Positions 20,449-29,739 are shown, counted from the stretch's first letter. The stretch is DNA of 64,000 nt from Acidimicrobiaceae bacterium (GCA_003132205.1 PKWY01000060.1:5611-69610), one strand, 5' to 3'. The notes: generated by a model not told the origin, from the letters alone. Numbers and translations are program-made.

Positions 20449-21809
20449 GCGACGTAGAAGGACTTGGCGTTGGTGAACTCGCGAACGCCGCTCACTGAAA
20501 GCTCGCGGCCGATTCCGCTGTTCTTGGTGCCGCCAAAAGGCAGCTCGGGCATTGAGACCACGACGGCGTTGGCGAAGACCATGCCCACCTCCAGCCTCGA
20601 GAGCGCCGCTTCGATCTCTTCATCGTCCGTAGCCCAGATGGAACCGCCCAGCCCCCACGGCGTGGCGTTGGCGAGGCCAATCGCCTCGTCGAGATCCTCG
20701 ACCACGCTCACGACGGCGACCGGGCCGAAGAGCTCCTCGCAGCCCGCCCGCGAGTCGGCGGGCACGTTGGTCAGCACCGTCGCCGGGTAGTAGTAGCCAA
20801 CGCCCTCGAGGGGCGCCCCGCCGGTCCGGGCCACCGCGCCCTTGGCGACCGATGACGAGACCTGCGCCGCGAGAAGATCGAATTGTGACTTGCTCACGAG
20901 CGGCCCGAGCACGGTCGAGGGGGCCATGGGATTGCCAATGGGCACCTCGGACATCGCCTCGACGAACTTCTCGGTGAACTCCTCGGCACGGTCACGGACA
21001 ACGATGTAGCGCTTCGAGGCGATGCACGCTTGGCCGTTGTTCTGAACCCGCGCCGTCACCGCCATGGCGACCGTCCTCTCCATGTCCGCCGACGAAGCGA
21101 CGATGAACGGATCGGAGCCACCGAGTTCGAGCACGCACTTCTTGAGGTGGGCGCCGGCGAGCGCGCCGACGGACCGTCCGGCCTGCTCGGATCCGGTGAG
21201 CGTGACGCCGGCGATCCTGCGGTCGGCGATGATGCCGGCGATCTGGTCCACCTCGACGAACAGGTTGGTGAAGACGCCGTTCGCAAATCCGGCGCGTGTG
21301 AAGAGGTTCTCGATGTACAACGCGCATCCGGGCACGTTGGGCGCGTGCTTCAAGACGGTAACGTTGCCCGCCATGATGATTGGAGCAGCGCAGCGGATGA
21401 TCTGCCACAGGGGAAAGTTCCACGGCATGATCGCAAAGATCGGGCCGATCGGCTCGTAGCGCACGCCGCTTCGCGAACCGCTCGTCGTTATGTCTTCGCT
21501 CTCGAGCATCGCGGCGGCGTGCTCGGCGTAGTAGCGCATGGTCATCGCGCACTTGGCGGCTTCGCCCTTCGCGGCGCCGAAGGTCTTGCCCATTTCGCTC
21601 GTCATCAGTTCCGCGATGACGGGAATCTCGCTCTCGAGGAGTTCGGCGGCACGGTTCATCAGCGTCGCCCGGTCCTCGATCGCGACGTCGCGCCACGCGT
21701 GGTACGCCGCGTCGGCGGCGCCCAGCGCTGCATCAACCTCGAGGGGCGTGTGGCTCGGGTACTCGGCGATCACTTCTTCGGTAGCGGGGTTCACGGCGAT
21801 AAAAGGCAT
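20445..21809 (-). CDS. Aldehyde dehydrogenase, succinate-semialdehyde type
   Basis: 454 aa, NAD(P)-dependent. Catalytic Cys in NNGQACIASKR, general-base Glu in LELGGSDPFIV, cofactor loop LTGSEQAGRSVGALAG, and the end motif MPELPFGGTKNSGIGREL are intact. Length and the opening VNPATEEVIAEYP fit GabD1-type succinate-semialdehyde dehydrogenases, which feed GABA carbon to succinate. The substrate is inferred. It begins 4 bases after the stop of the upstream exporter gene and overlaps the desulfurase. Confidence 0.9.
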   Translation of the reverse strand: MPFIAVNPATEEVIAEYPSHTPLEVDAALGAADAAYHAWRDVAIEDRATLMNRAAELLESEIPVIAELMTSEMGKTFGAAKGEAAKCAMTMRYYAEHAAAMLESEDITTSGSRSGVRYEPIGPIFAIMPWNFPLWQIIRCAAPIIMAGNVTVLKHAPNVPGCALYIENLFTRAGFANGVFTNLFVEVDQIAGIIADRRIAGVTLTGSEQAGRSVGALAGAHLKKCVLELGGSDPFIVASSADMERTVAMAVTARVQNNGQACIASKRYIVVRDRAEEFTEKFVEAMSEVPIGNPMAPSTVLGPLVSKSQFDLLAAQVSSSVAKGAVARTGGAPLEGVGYYYPATVLTNVPADSRAGCEELFGPVAVVSVVEDLDEAIGLANATPWGLGGSIWATDDEEIEAALSRLEVGMVFANAVVVSMPELPFGGTKNSGIGRELSVSGVREFTNAKSFYVA

Positions 21810-21813
21810 TCAT

Positions 21814-23064
21814 CTAGTCTGCCAGTAAATTCACCTGCTCCGACGGGGGCGGTCCGATCTCGGTCCAGAATTCGGGCATGAAGATGCTCACCGCCAGGAG
21901 AACGAGACCCATGATCGCCGCGGCTCCGAGCGTCACCGCCCTCACACCCCACACCGTCGCGATCGCCGACTGGATCGTCGCTCCGATGGGATAGAGGATC
22001 GACAGCGAAAGGGTGTATAGGGCCAGGATCCGGGAGCGCTCGCCCACCGGGGCGTGCAGCTGCACCGACGTGTTGAGCCCGCTCAGCGTCCCGACGTACG
22101 CTCCACCGAGCAGTGCCAGCGCGAGAATCGAGAGCTGCAGCGTCGGAGCGAGCGCGTAGAGGGCCTCGGCGAGCGCGAGCGCCCAGATCGAACCGCGCAG
22201 CACCGCCAACCGCGACGTTCGCTTCGCCACCTCCGGAAGCGTCACCGCGCCGATGACGGCGCCCACGCCCTGGGCGCCGACCAGCCACGCCGTGCCGACC
22301 TTCCCGGCGTGCAAGGTGTGGACGGCCATCGCCGGGACGAGGGTGATGAATGGACTCGCTATGAGCGCCACGGTGCCCACACCGATGATCGGGTTGCGAC
22401 AACCCTTCACCGACCAGGCCACCCGGGCGCCCACGACGGTCTCGGCCCAAACGCGGACCTTGGTCAGCACCCTCTCACGGGCGGGGCTCTTCACGAACGA
22501 GAAGATGACCACCACGAAGATGAACGACGCGGCATTGAGCGCGAAGCACCAGCCCGTCGAGCCGACTCCGATCGCGACGCCGGCGAGCGCCGGACCGATG
22601 ATCCGTCCGAGGTTGAACTGCGCCGACGAGAGCGAGACCGCGGCCAGCACCTCGTCCTTGTCCACCATGTCGCGCAGCAATGACTGCCACGCGGCCCACG
22701 ACATCGAGCTGCACAGCCCCTCAATGATGGCCAGATAACACGCGAGCTGCAAGCTCAGATGATGGGTCAATTCGGCCGTCGCCAAGAGGCTCGCGGTGAC
22801 CGCCATGACGAAGTTGTTCGCCTGGATCCACCGCTGGCGGCTGAAGCGATCGGCCATCACGCCGCCGAGGGGCGAACCGACAATCGCCGGCATCCACGCC
22901 GCGAGCGTCAACAGCCCCAGCCAGATGTCGTTGTGCGTCTTCTCGGCGATGTACACGCCGAGCGCCACCGACTGCATCCACGTTCCTGTCGAAGAGATGA
23001 AGGATGAACTAAGCGCGAGGGCGAAGCTTCGGTGTCGGAGGGGAGCAAACGAAGCGGAAGCCAT
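21814..23064 (-). CDS. MFS transporter (EntS-like MFS_3 group)
   Basis: About 416 aa with 12 predicted helices. Motif A is GGVMADRFSRQRWIQANN between helices 2 and 3; SSTGTWMQSVALGVYI and SPLGGV fit the group that includes siderophore exporters. Substrate unknown. The frame could start one codon earlier at TTG; I prefer the ATG at 23062-23064. It heads the compact minus-strand series running to ligA. Confidence 0.87.
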   Translation of the reverse strand: MASASFAPLRHRSFALALSSSFISSTGTWMQSVALGVYIAEKTHNDIWLGLLTLAAWMPAIVGSPLGGVMADRFSRQRWIQANNFVMAVTASLLATAELTHHLSLQLACYLAIIEGLCSSMSWAAWQSLLRDMVDKDEVLAAVSLSSAQFNLGRIIGPALAGVAIGVGSTGWCFALNAASFIFVVVIFSFVKSPARERVLTKVRVWAETVVGARVAWSVKGCRNPIIGVGTVALIASPFITLVPAMAVHTLHAGKVGTAWLVGAQGVGAVIGAVTLPEVAKRTSRLAVLRGSIWALALAEALYALAPTLQLSILALALLGGAYVGTLSGLNTSVQLHAPVGERSRILALYTLSLSILYPIGATIQSAIATVWGVRAVTLGAAAIMGLVLLAVSIFMPEFWTEIGPPPSEQVNLLAD

Positions 23065-23124
23065 CAATCAACGCTAACGCCAGCGCCCGGCGAGCGCGCG
23101 AGACCACGTACGAACTTCGCGGAA

Positions 23125-23247
23125 CTACTCTTCGCGCTTCTTCTTGCGCGGACGCAGCGCAAACCACCACACGGAAATGATCGTGGCGAGCGCGCCCACG
23201 ACCCCGATGGTTGACTTGACGCCCTTACCCTTCGAATCCTCTGCCAT
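23125..23247 (-). CDS. 40-residue membrane protein
   Basis: A short frame with a strong GGAGGT ribosome site directly upstream of the ATG at 23245-23247. The product has a lysine-rich start (MAEDSKGKGVKS), one membrane helix (TIGVVGALATIISVWWF) and a very basic end (RPRKKKREE). Third positions are GC-rich, as in neighbours. Function unknown. It lies between the yceI terminator and the exporter gene. Confidence 0.75.
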   Translation of the reverse strand: MAEDSKGKGVKSTIGVVGALATIISVWWFALRPRKKKREE

Positions 23248-23265
23248 ACCTCCATCGTAACGAGC

Positions 23266-23294
23266 AAAACGCCGGGGGCCAAAGCCCCCGGCGT
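23266..23294 (-). terminator. Intrinsic terminator after yceI
   Basis: 11-bp perfect GC-rich stem (23269-23279 with 23284-23294), 4-base loop, then TTTT on the minus strand, 22 bases past the yceI stop. Confidence 0.85.
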
Positions 23295-23315
23295 CTCGAA
23301 TGCCCGATGAAATGC

Positions 23316-23873
23316 TTAGTTGGTTGCCAGGACCTTCTGGTGGGCCTCAACGGCGAGCTCGAGGACGATCTTGTTGCCGACAACGAGGCTGCCGTTCTCA
23401 AGGGTTCCTTCGAAGTTGACGCCGAATTCACGGCGGTCAATCTCAGCGCGGGCTTCAAAACCGGTGACCGAAGCGCCAGGAGTCATGCTTGGGCCAGTAC
23501 CGAGGTACTCGAGGTCGAAGTCGACCGACTTGGTGATGCCCTTGATGGTGAGATCAGCGGTCAACACGTAGTTGTCGCCACCCTTAGGGGTGATCTTGGT
23601 TGACTTCAGGGTCAACGTGGGGTAGGTCTCCTCTTCGAGGAAGTCGCCACTCTTCAGGTGGCCGTCACGCATTTCGTTGTTCGTCGTGATGCTCGCGGTT
23701 TGCACCGTTGCCTCGACTGACGAATTCTCGAAGCTGTCGCCAATGGTGATCACACCGGAGAAGTCGGTGAAGTTACCGCGGACCTTGGCGGCCACGAGGT
23801 GACGCGCAACGAAACCGGCGGTTGAGTGGACTGCGTCGACGTCGTAAACGCCGGGAGCGGGAAGGTTGCTCAT
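23316..23873 (-). CDS. YceI-family lipocalin-like protein
   Basis: 185 aa covering the whole YceI beta-barrel: GVYDVDAVHSTAGFVARHL at the start, then RDGHLKSGDFLEEETYPTLTLKST and DLTIKGITKSVDFDLEY. Family members bind isoprenoid or other apolar ligands in the barrel. No signal peptide is present, so it is probably cytoplasmic, which is common among actinobacterial members. The ribosome site AGGAG lies upstream of the ATG. It is transcribed from a near-consensus promoter containing a palindrome and faces a MarR regulator, which probably controls it. Confidence 0.94.
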   Translation of the reverse strand: MSNLPAPGVYDVDAVHSTAGFVARHLVAAKVRGNFTDFSGVITIGDSFENSSVEATVQTASITTNNEMRDGHLKSGDFLEEETYPTLTLKSTKITPKGGDNYVLTADLTIKGITKSVDFDLEYLGTGPSMTPGASVTGFEARAEIDRREFGVNFEGTLENGSLVVGNKIVLELAVEAHQKVLATN

Positions 23874-23914
23874 GTTGAATCTCCTATTTTCTAGACACTT
23901 GCTGTGTGCCTACG

Positions 23915-23944
23915 AGTATAGTTGCATTTACAACTATTTGTCAA
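23915..23944 (-). promoter_or_regulatory. yceI promoter with embedded MarR-type operator
   Basis: Minus strand: TTGACA (23939-23944), 18-base spacer, TATACT (23915-23920), the best promoter in the window. A perfect palindrome with arms ATAGTTG/CAACTAT and 6-base centre (23918-23937) fills the spacer and touches the -10. This is the size and symmetry of a MarR-dimer site, placed to block polymerase. A second TTGCAAC half-site lies at 23952-23958. Confidence 0.8.
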
Positions 23945-23971
23945 GCAGTAATTGCAACATAAGATTTCTGT

Positions 23972-23977
23972 TAGAAT
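23972..23977 (+). promoter_or_regulatory. -10 box for leaderless marR-type gene
   Basis: TAGAAT followed by 6 bases and the ATG at 23984; no ribosome site. Confidence 0.5.
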
Positions 23978-23983
23978 TAGATT

Positions 23984-24442
23984 ATGGTTATTCAACCCAG
24001 TGCCTGCCCATCGGGCGACGAGCGAGTCGTTCTTTTCGGTCTCTTGCTAGAGACCAACGCCCGCCTGTCGAAAAGCCTGGGTCTGGAACTCGAATCGACG
24101 TGCAATCTTCCCCTCGCCTGGTTCGAGGTTCTCCTTCAGTTGAGAAAGTCCAGTGACGGACGCCTCAAGATGAACGAGGTCGCCGACGCCATTGTCCACT
24201 CGACCGGGGGGACGACCCGCCTTATTGACCGCCTCGAGGAGGCCGGGTTGGTAGAGCGTCAGGACTGCACGAACGACCGCCGGGCCATCTACGTGGGGAT
24301 CACCGAGCTCGGCAACCGGAAACTCGATGAGGCGTTGAGCATTCACCTCGACTACCTGCAGGACAATATGGCGTCGCGGCTCAGCGACGACGAGCGTCAC
24401 ACGCTCGCGGCGCTGCTCACCAAACTGAACACACCGCGCTAG
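23984..24442 (+). CDS. MarR-family transcriptional regulator
   Basis: 152 aa, winged-helix dimer that usually represses its neighbour and releases DNA on binding a phenolic ligand, lipid or oxidant. The recognition region MNEVADAIVHSTGGTTRLIDRLEEAGLVER and wing DRRAIYVGITELG are typical. The only cysteines are Cys8, Cys41 (ESTCNLPL) and one before the wing, so a thiol switch is possible but not shown. Divergent from yceI over a palindromic operator, so autoregulation and control of yceI are likely. The end overlaps ileS tail to tail by four bases. Confidence 0.93.
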   Translation: MVIQPSACPSGDERVVLFGLLLETNARLSKSLGLELESTCNLPLAWFEVLLQLRKSSDGRLKMNEVADAIVHSTGGTTRLIDRLEEAGLVERQDCTNDRRAIYVGITELGNRKLDEALSIHLDYLQDNMASRLSDDERHTLAALLTKLNTPR

Positions 24443-27400
24443 ACCTTCAGGGCCCACGCCTTCGCGTCGCGGCCATCATCGAGCTCCAGCGCGGTCCCCT
24501 CGCCCAACCCCTCGCCGACCAGTACTTGCGTGGCGAGCACCTCGCTCGCGAGCGTGGGGAATCCGTCGCTCAGGTCATCGATGCCGGTCACGTGCAGAAC
24601 AATGCGATCGGACACGTCAAAGCCGGAATTCTTTCGCAGGTCCTGCACCTGGCGCACGACGTCGCGCAGATAGCCCCGGCGTCGAAGTTCATCGTTCAAC
24701 GCGAGGTCGAGGGCGATCACCTCGCCGCCTTCGCGTGACACCGCGAAACCGCCCTGGCTCTTCACGCGCAGCTCGAGGTCTTCGCTGCCCAGTTCGAACG
24801 TTCCGGTCGACAGCACGACCTCGACCAGTCCCCCCGCTTCGAGCGTCTCGGCGGCGCTCACCGAGTCGAGCTTCAAGAGCGCGGGCTTGAGTTCCTTTAC
24901 GGCCTCGCCCAGACGCGGCCCAACGTTGCGGAAATTGGGGACCAGTTCGAACGTCAGAACCTCGGCGAGTTCGGACCCGTATTCGAGCTCGTCGACATTG
25001 AGCTCGTCCTCGACGATCCCCGCAGGCGGCATTGGTGATCCGGACGGCAAGAACACCAGTGCGCGCGCGAGCGGTTGGCGGACCTTGACACCCGCCTCGG
25101 CACGAGCGGCGCGCCCGAGGGACGTGAGGCGCCGGGCCACGTCCATGGACTCCTCGAGCTCGACGTTGCGCCGCGTGGGACTGCCCACTGGCCAGTTCGC
25201 GAGGTGCACCGACGCGGCGTCATCGACGTCGAAGAGTTCGCTGTAGAGGCGCTCGGATACGAAGGGGCAGAACGGGGCAATGAGCAGGGTCACTCGCTGA
25301 AGGACCTCGAGCAACGTCGCCTGGGCCGCGAGCGAATCAGAGCGAGGCGCGCTCGGATCGGTGCGCCAGAACCGTCGGCGGCTGCGGCGCACGTACCAGT
25401 TGGAGAGATCGTCGATCAACTCGGTCAGCGCATCGGTCCCCCCAAGCGGCTCGTAGCCGTCGAGGGCCGTCGTCACCGCGGCCGTGACGCTCTCGAGCCT
25501 GGACAGGATCCACTGATCGATCGCGGCGCGGTTCGCGGGCACGGGGATCTCCGGATCACCCGGATCGAACTGGTTGAGCGACGCGTAGGTCGTGAAGAAG
25601 CTGAAGGTGTTCCACAACGTCGCGAGGGTCTCGCGCAGCGAGGCGTCGATCGCGTTCAGCCCGGCACGGGTCGACGTCCACGGCGAACCCTGGGAGAACA
25701 TCCACCAACGAAGAGGGTCGGCGCCACGGGTGTTGAGAACCTCCCACGGGTCGATGACGTTGCCCACGGACTTGCTCATCTTCTTGCCGTTTTCGTCGAC
25801 GATGTGGCCGAGGCACAGCACGTGCTCGTACGGCTTCTCCCCGAACACCAGCGTGTTGACAGCGAGCAGCGAATAGAACCATCCGCGGGTCTGGTCAATC
25901 GCCTCGACCACCAGCTGCGCGGGGAACTGCATCGCTTCCCTGCTGCCCTCGACGTGGGGGAAGCCCACTTGGGCGGCGGGCATGGCCCCCGAATCGAACC
26001 ACGCGTCGATCACGGGCTCGACCCGGCGCGCGGGCTCCGCGCACGTGCGACACGGCACGATCACTTCGTCGATCGCGGGACGGTGGGGATCGATCTCGCT
26101 GAGGTCCTCGCCCGTCAACTGCGATAGCTCGGCCCTCGAACCCACGCAGGTGTAGTGGCCCTCTTCGCAGCGCCAGATCGGCAGCGGCGTGCCCCAGAAG
26201 CGGTCGCGGCTGAGCGCCCAGTCCACGTTGTTTGCCAACCACTCACCGAAGCGGCCGTCGCGGATGTGCGCGGGGTGCCAGTCGATGGTGGCGTTCTCGG
26301 AGAGCATCTTGTCCTTGAACTGGCTCGTCGCCACGTACCAGCTCGGCTTTCCCCAATAGATCAGGGCCGTCCCGCATCGCCAGCAGTGGGGCAGCGAGTG
26401 GACGTAGTCGAAGCGACGCAGCAAGATACCGCGGCGTTCGAGCTCGTCGTTGATGGCGTGGTTGGCGCTGCGCACGCCCTGTCCCTCCAGCCAGGGAATC
26501 TCCGAGGTGAAGGAGCCATCGGGGCCGACGGGATTCACCGTCGGAAGCGAGTTGTCACGCGCGACCTGGCGGTCGATCTCACCGAAAGCGGGCGCCTGGT
26601 GGACGAGACCGGTTCCGTCATCGGTCGTCACGTAGTCGGCGGCGACGACGTAGCAGACATCGACGCCCGCGGGAAGCTCGACGTCATCAAAGGGGCGCTC
26701 GTAGTGGACGCCCACGAGCTCGCTGCCGGGGAACGTTGCGCTCGCTTTCGCGCCTTCGCCGAAGACCGATTCGACCAGCGCCTCCGCTACCACGAGGCCG
26801 TTGACGACGGCGTACGTGACCTCGGGGTTCACCGCGATGGCGACGTTGGAGAGCAGCGTCCAGGGCGTCGTCGTCCACACCGTGAGGTGGGTCGCCCCGT
26901 GAAGGCCGGGGTGCAGCTGCACGTCGGTGATGCGCAGCTGCACGTAGCAGCTCTCGTCGCTTTCGTCGGTGTAGACGCCGGGTTGGCCGAGTTCGTGGCT
27001 CGAGAGGGCGGTGCCGCAGCGCGGGCAGTACGGGACGACCTTGAGGTCCTCGTACAGAAGCCCGCGGTCGAAGAGTTGCTGGAGCTGCCACCACACCGAT
27101 TCAACGTACGAGGGATGGTAGGTGTAATACGCGTGCTCCATGTCGGTCCAGTAGCCAATGCGCTCGGTGAGCCGCTCGAACTCCCCGACGTACGTCAGCA
27201 CCGATTCGCGACAGAGACGCGTGAACTCCTTGATGCCGATCTGCCCTTCGATGGCCTTCTTCCCCGAGATGCCGAGCTGCTTTTCGACCTGGACCTCGAC
27301 CGGAAGCCCGTGGGTGTCCCACCCGGCCCGGCGGGCGACGAAGTGGCCCTGCATGGTCTGGTAGCGGCAGAAGAGGTCCTTGTAGACGCGCGCCCACACG

Positions 27401-27573
27401 TGATGAAGGCCGGGCATCCCGTTCGCGGTGGGAGGGCCTTCGTAGAAGATCCAAGGTTCGGCGCCCTCGCGCTCCTTCATCGAACGGGCGAAGACGTCGT
27501 TGGCCTTCCAGCGCGCGAGTTCGGCCTCTTCGATGGCCACAAAATCCAGTTCAGCGCTGACGGGGCGAAACAC
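24439..27573 (-). CDS. ileS: Isoleucyl-tRNA synthetase
   Basis: Charges tRNA(Ile) and edits misactivated valine. About 1044 aa, the long form. The HIGH-like motif appears as GLHHVWAR, the editing domain carries the GWDTHGLPVE and GTGLVHQAPAFGE segments, KMSKSVGN is intact, and the C-terminal anticodon-binding region is complete. Two CxxC pairs (CPRCGTAL, CWRCGTAL) are visible within the insertion domain. I prefer the GTG at 27571-27573 (AAGGAG just upstream; protein then begins FRPVSAELDFVAIE, as in homologues) over the ATG 21 bases earlier at 27594. Confidence 0.97.
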   Translation of the reverse strand: MFRPVSAELDFVAIEEAELARWKANDVFARSMKEREGAEPWIFYEGPPTANGMPGLHHVWARVYKDLFCRYQTMQGHFVARRAGWDTHGLPVEVQVEKQLGISGKKAIEGQIGIKEFTRLCRESVLTYVGEFERLTERIGYWTDMEHAYYTYHPSYVESVWWQLQQLFDRGLLYEDLKVVPYCPRCGTALSSHELGQPGVYTDESDESCYVQLRITDVQLHPGLHGATHLTVWTTTPWTLLSNVAIAVNPEVTYAVVNGLVVAEALVESVFGEGAKASATFPGSELVGVHYERPFDDVELPAGVDVCYVVAADYVTTDDGTGLVHQAPAFGEIDRQVARDNSLPTVNPVGPDGSFTSEIPWLEGQGVRSANHAINDELERRGILLRRFDYVHSLPHCWRCGTALIYWGKPSWYVATSQFKDKMLSENATIDWHPAHIRDGRFGEWLANNVDWALSRDRFWGTPLPIWRCEEGHYTCVGSRAELSQLTGEDLSEIDPHRPAIDEVIVPCRTCAEPARRVEPVIDAWFDSGAMPAAQVGFPHVEGSREAMQFPAQLVVEAIDQTRGWFYSLLAVNTLVFGEKPYEHVLCLGHIVDENGKKMSKSVGNVIDPWEVLNTRGADPLRWWMFSQGSPWTSTRAGLNAIDASLRETLATLWNTFSFFTTYASLNQFDPGDPEIPVPANRAAIDQWILSRLESVTAAVTTALDGYEPLGGTDALTELIDDLSNWYVRRSRRRFWRTDPSAPRSDSLAAQATLLEVLQRVTLLIAPFCPFVSERLYSELFDVDDAASVHLANWPVGSPTRRNVELEESMDVARRLTSLGRAARAEAGVKVRQPLARALVFLPSGSPMPPAGIVEDELNVDELEYGSELAEVLTFELVPNFRNVGPRLGEAVKELKPALLKLDSVSAAETLEAGGLVEVVLSTGTFELGSEDLELRVKSQGGFAVSREGGEVIALDLALNDELRRRGYLRDVVRQVQDLRKNSGFDVSDRIVLHVTGIDDLSDGFPTLASEVLATQVLVGEGLGEGTALELDDGRDAKAWALKV

Positions 27574-27633
27574 GGTTCTCCTTCGATGAATCATTCCATC
27601 GTACTTAACAAGTGACGATGTTCGTCCCGCCCC

Positions 27634-27639
27634 TACTCT
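27634..27639 (+). promoter_or_regulatory. -10 box for leaderless GNAT gene
   Basis: TACTCT, 6 bases, GTG start at 27646; no ribosome site. Confidence 0.5.
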
Positions 27640-27645
27640 GGTTGG

Positions 27646-28119
27646 GTGCTTTCACTAACCATCACCGACGAACCATTCGATTCGAGCGGTGCGCTGAGCG
27701 TGCTGAACGCGGCGACCGATGAATTGAATCGACGCTACGGCTCGGTCGAAGACGACATGGCCACTCGCCTCGACCAGTTGGGACCCCCACGAGGGGCCTT
27801 TCTCGTTGCGCGCAGCAACGGGCACCTCGCCGGAGGCGTGGGCGTGCGCGCGATCAGCGATCCGCAGCTGCTCCTCGGAGAGGTGAAGCGTCTCTGGGTC
27901 CGCCCCGACCTTCGCCGCAGCGGCGTCGCGGCGTTGCTGATGGGGGCGATCGAGGAGAGGGCCCGCGAACTCGGCTATCGCCAGCTCTACCTGGAAACGG
28001 GTCCCGCCCAACCTGAAGCGTTGGCCTTCTACCCCAAGCACGGTTGGACCCAAGTGGCGGACTTTCCGGCGGATGCCTTTACGCACCCCATCGCGTCGCG
28101 CTTCACCAAGATCCTCTAG
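27646..28119 (+). CDS. GNAT-family N-acetyltransferase
   Basis: 157 aa, one GNAT fold. The acetyl-CoA loop reads VRPDLRRSGVAALLMGAIEERARELGYRQLYLET and the last strand AFYPKHGWTQ. Substrate unknown. GTG start with the leaderless -10 pattern. The stop overlaps the convergent HAD gene by four bases. Confidence 0.9.
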   Translation: MLSLTITDEPFDSSGALSVLNAATDELNRRYGSVEDDMATRLDQLGPPRGAFLVARSNGHLAGGVGVRAISDPQLLLGEVKRLWVRPDLRRSGVAALLMGAIEERARELGYRQLYLETGPAQPEALAFYPKHGWTQVADFPADAFTHPIASRFTKIL

Positions 28120-28778
28120 ATCACAAACCTCTCGTCGAGCCACTCGGGGCGAAGCTCTTCGAGCGAGCCCAGGACGAGTTCGGCCAAGGAGAACGCGGGC
28201 TGCCAGCGATCCTCGCTCGTGGGCACCGCCACCACGCACATCTGGCCGGCCTTCGCCGCCAAGACGCCGGCGGCGGAATCCTCGAAGACGAGGCAACTGC
28301 GCGGATCGACCCCCAGCGACTCGGCCGCCGTGAGAAACACGCCGGGGTGGGGCTTGCCGTAGACCTCGAACTCCGCCGAGTGTACCGAGGCGAACCGGGA
28401 GCGGAGCCCGAAATGATCGAGGCAACGAAAGATCAGCTGCAGGGGCGTGGAGCTGGCGAGGGCGATGGGTCCGCGATCGCTGGTGAGGTCGAGTGCCCGT
28501 AGCGCCCCAGGGAGAATCCGTCCTTCCTGCTCCACGAGCTCACCCACCCGATTCAGGAGTTGATCCACCACCTCGTCGGCGCTCGGTCCGCTCCAGGGAA
28601 AGCGCGAGTTCCAGTAGTCGACCACTTCGGCGACGAACATGCCCTTCGTGGAGCGGTCCTCGGCTTCCGAGATCGGCACGCCGAGCCCGCCGAAGATTTC
28701 GACCTCGGCCTTGTGCCAAAGGATCTCCGAATCTATGAGTAGCCCATCCATGTCGAACAACGTCGCGCGCAATGTCAC
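28116..28778 (-). CDS. HAD-superfamily phosphatase (beta-phosphoglucomutase/YniC-like)
   Basis: About 220 aa. Motif I FDMDGLLIDSE supplies the nucleophile Asp9 and acid Asp11; motif II LASSTPL, the motif III lysine in YGKPHPGVF and motif IV CLVFEDSAAGVLAAKAG follow. The cap between residues about 15 and 85 is of the helical C1 type, typical of sugar-phosphate phosphatases or mutases. I start at the GTG at 28776-28778 because longer versions would run into the divergent GNAT gene; an in-frame ATG slightly upstream is possible. Confidence 0.88.
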   Translation of the reverse strand: MTLRATLFDMDGLLIDSEILWHKAEVEIFGGLGVPISEAEDRSTKGMFVAEVVDYWNSRFPWSGPSADEVVDQLLNRVGELVEQEGRILPGALRALDLTSDRGPIALASSTPLQLIFRCLDHFGLRSRFASVHSAEFEVYGKPHPGVFLTAAESLGVDPRSCLVFEDSAAGVLAAKAGQMCVVAVPTSEDRWQPAFSLAELVLGSLEELRPEWLDERFVI

Positions 28779-28805
28779 CCCGCAACTCTGGCACATCACA
28801 CCCGC

Positions 28806-28811
28806 TACGGT
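28806..28811 (+). promoter_or_regulatory. -10 box for leaderless tandem-GNAT gene
   Basis: TACGGT, 6 bases, GTG start at 28818; no ribosome site. Confidence 0.45.
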
Positions 28812-28817
28812 TGGCCC

Positions 28818-29735
28818 GTGACGCCAGTACGAGAGCTCCACGACGGTGACGCCGACCAGGTGGTGGCGCGCGTCGAGGAGCAACTGGGACACGACGCGTC
28901 GCTCAATCCCCTAGTGAATTCCGAACTCGACCGCGCGCTGCTTCGCGACTCATTTCGCCACATCGCCGACCCCGCATGGGTCTACGACGCGACGGGCCGC
29001 ATCGCCGGACATCTCTACGGAGCGCTGCTCGCCGACAGCACCCGCATGTCGGTTTGGACGGGACCTGATGGTGCTTCGTTCGACGACGCCGAGGTTCTTT
29101 CAGAGCTGGTTGAAGAGGCGACCGCGATATGGCGAGTGAGAGGCGCCAAGGCGCACTACGTGTGGTGCCTGGGCGAACCAGCCCGCATCAAGCACTGGAC
29201 CGACCTGGGCTACGCCAGGGTCTCGGTGCGCGGCGCGATGACGCTCGACCGAGGACACCCGCGGGCCTTGCCCGGCGGCTACTCCATTCGACGCGGCACC
29301 TTCGCTGACCTCGATCGGGCCATTGAACTGGACGCGGTGCTCGACGCGGCCCAGGGAGTCGAGGCGAGATCGATGACGCGAGTTGAGCGAGAGGCGAATC
29401 GCGAGGAACTCATGGATACGCTCGATGACCCAGAGACGCATCACTACGTCGTCGAGTGCAACAAACGGGTCATCGCGCAGTGCGTCACGTTCCCCGCCCC
29501 GCCCCGACGGGGTTCCTTCGACGCCACCCTGCACCTCAGCGAAGTCGTGGTTGATCCGCGCCACCAACGCCGTGGCGTCGCGAACGCCATGCTCGACACC
29601 GCGTTCGCGGACGGCCTCGCGCACGGCTTCCGGTTCGCCGAGACCCAGTGGCGAGTTTCCAACCTGGGCGCGACGTTGTTCTGGACGTCCTACGGCTTCC
29701 AGCCCACCTACGTGCGACTTCAACGCACGCTCTAG
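28818..29735 (+). CDS. Tandem-domain GNAT acetyltransferase
   Basis: 305 aa, length of two GNAT folds. The C-terminal half is clear: LHLSEVVVDPRHQRRGVANAMLDTAFADGLAHGF with the Q/RxxGxA-type pyrophosphate loop and NLGATLFWTSYGFQPTYVRL. The N-terminal half lacks a clean loop and is probably degenerate, as in many mycothiol-synthase-like tandem GNATs; it is not long or similar enough for me to call MshD. Substrate unknown. Confidence 0.82.
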   Translation: MTPVRELHDGDADQVVARVEEQLGHDASLNPLVNSELDRALLRDSFRHIADPAWVYDATGRIAGHLYGALLADSTRMSVWTGPDGASFDDAEVLSELVEEATAIWRVRGAKAHYVWCLGEPARIKHWTDLGYARVSVRGAMTLDRGHPRALPGGYSIRRGTFADLDRAIELDAVLDAAQGVEARSMTRVEREANREELMDTLDDPETHHYVVECNKRVIAQCVTFPAPPRRGSFDATLHLSEVVVDPRHQRRGVANAMLDTAFADGLAHGFRFAETQWRVSNLGATLFWTSYGFQPTYVRLQRTL

Positions 29736-29739
29736 CGGC

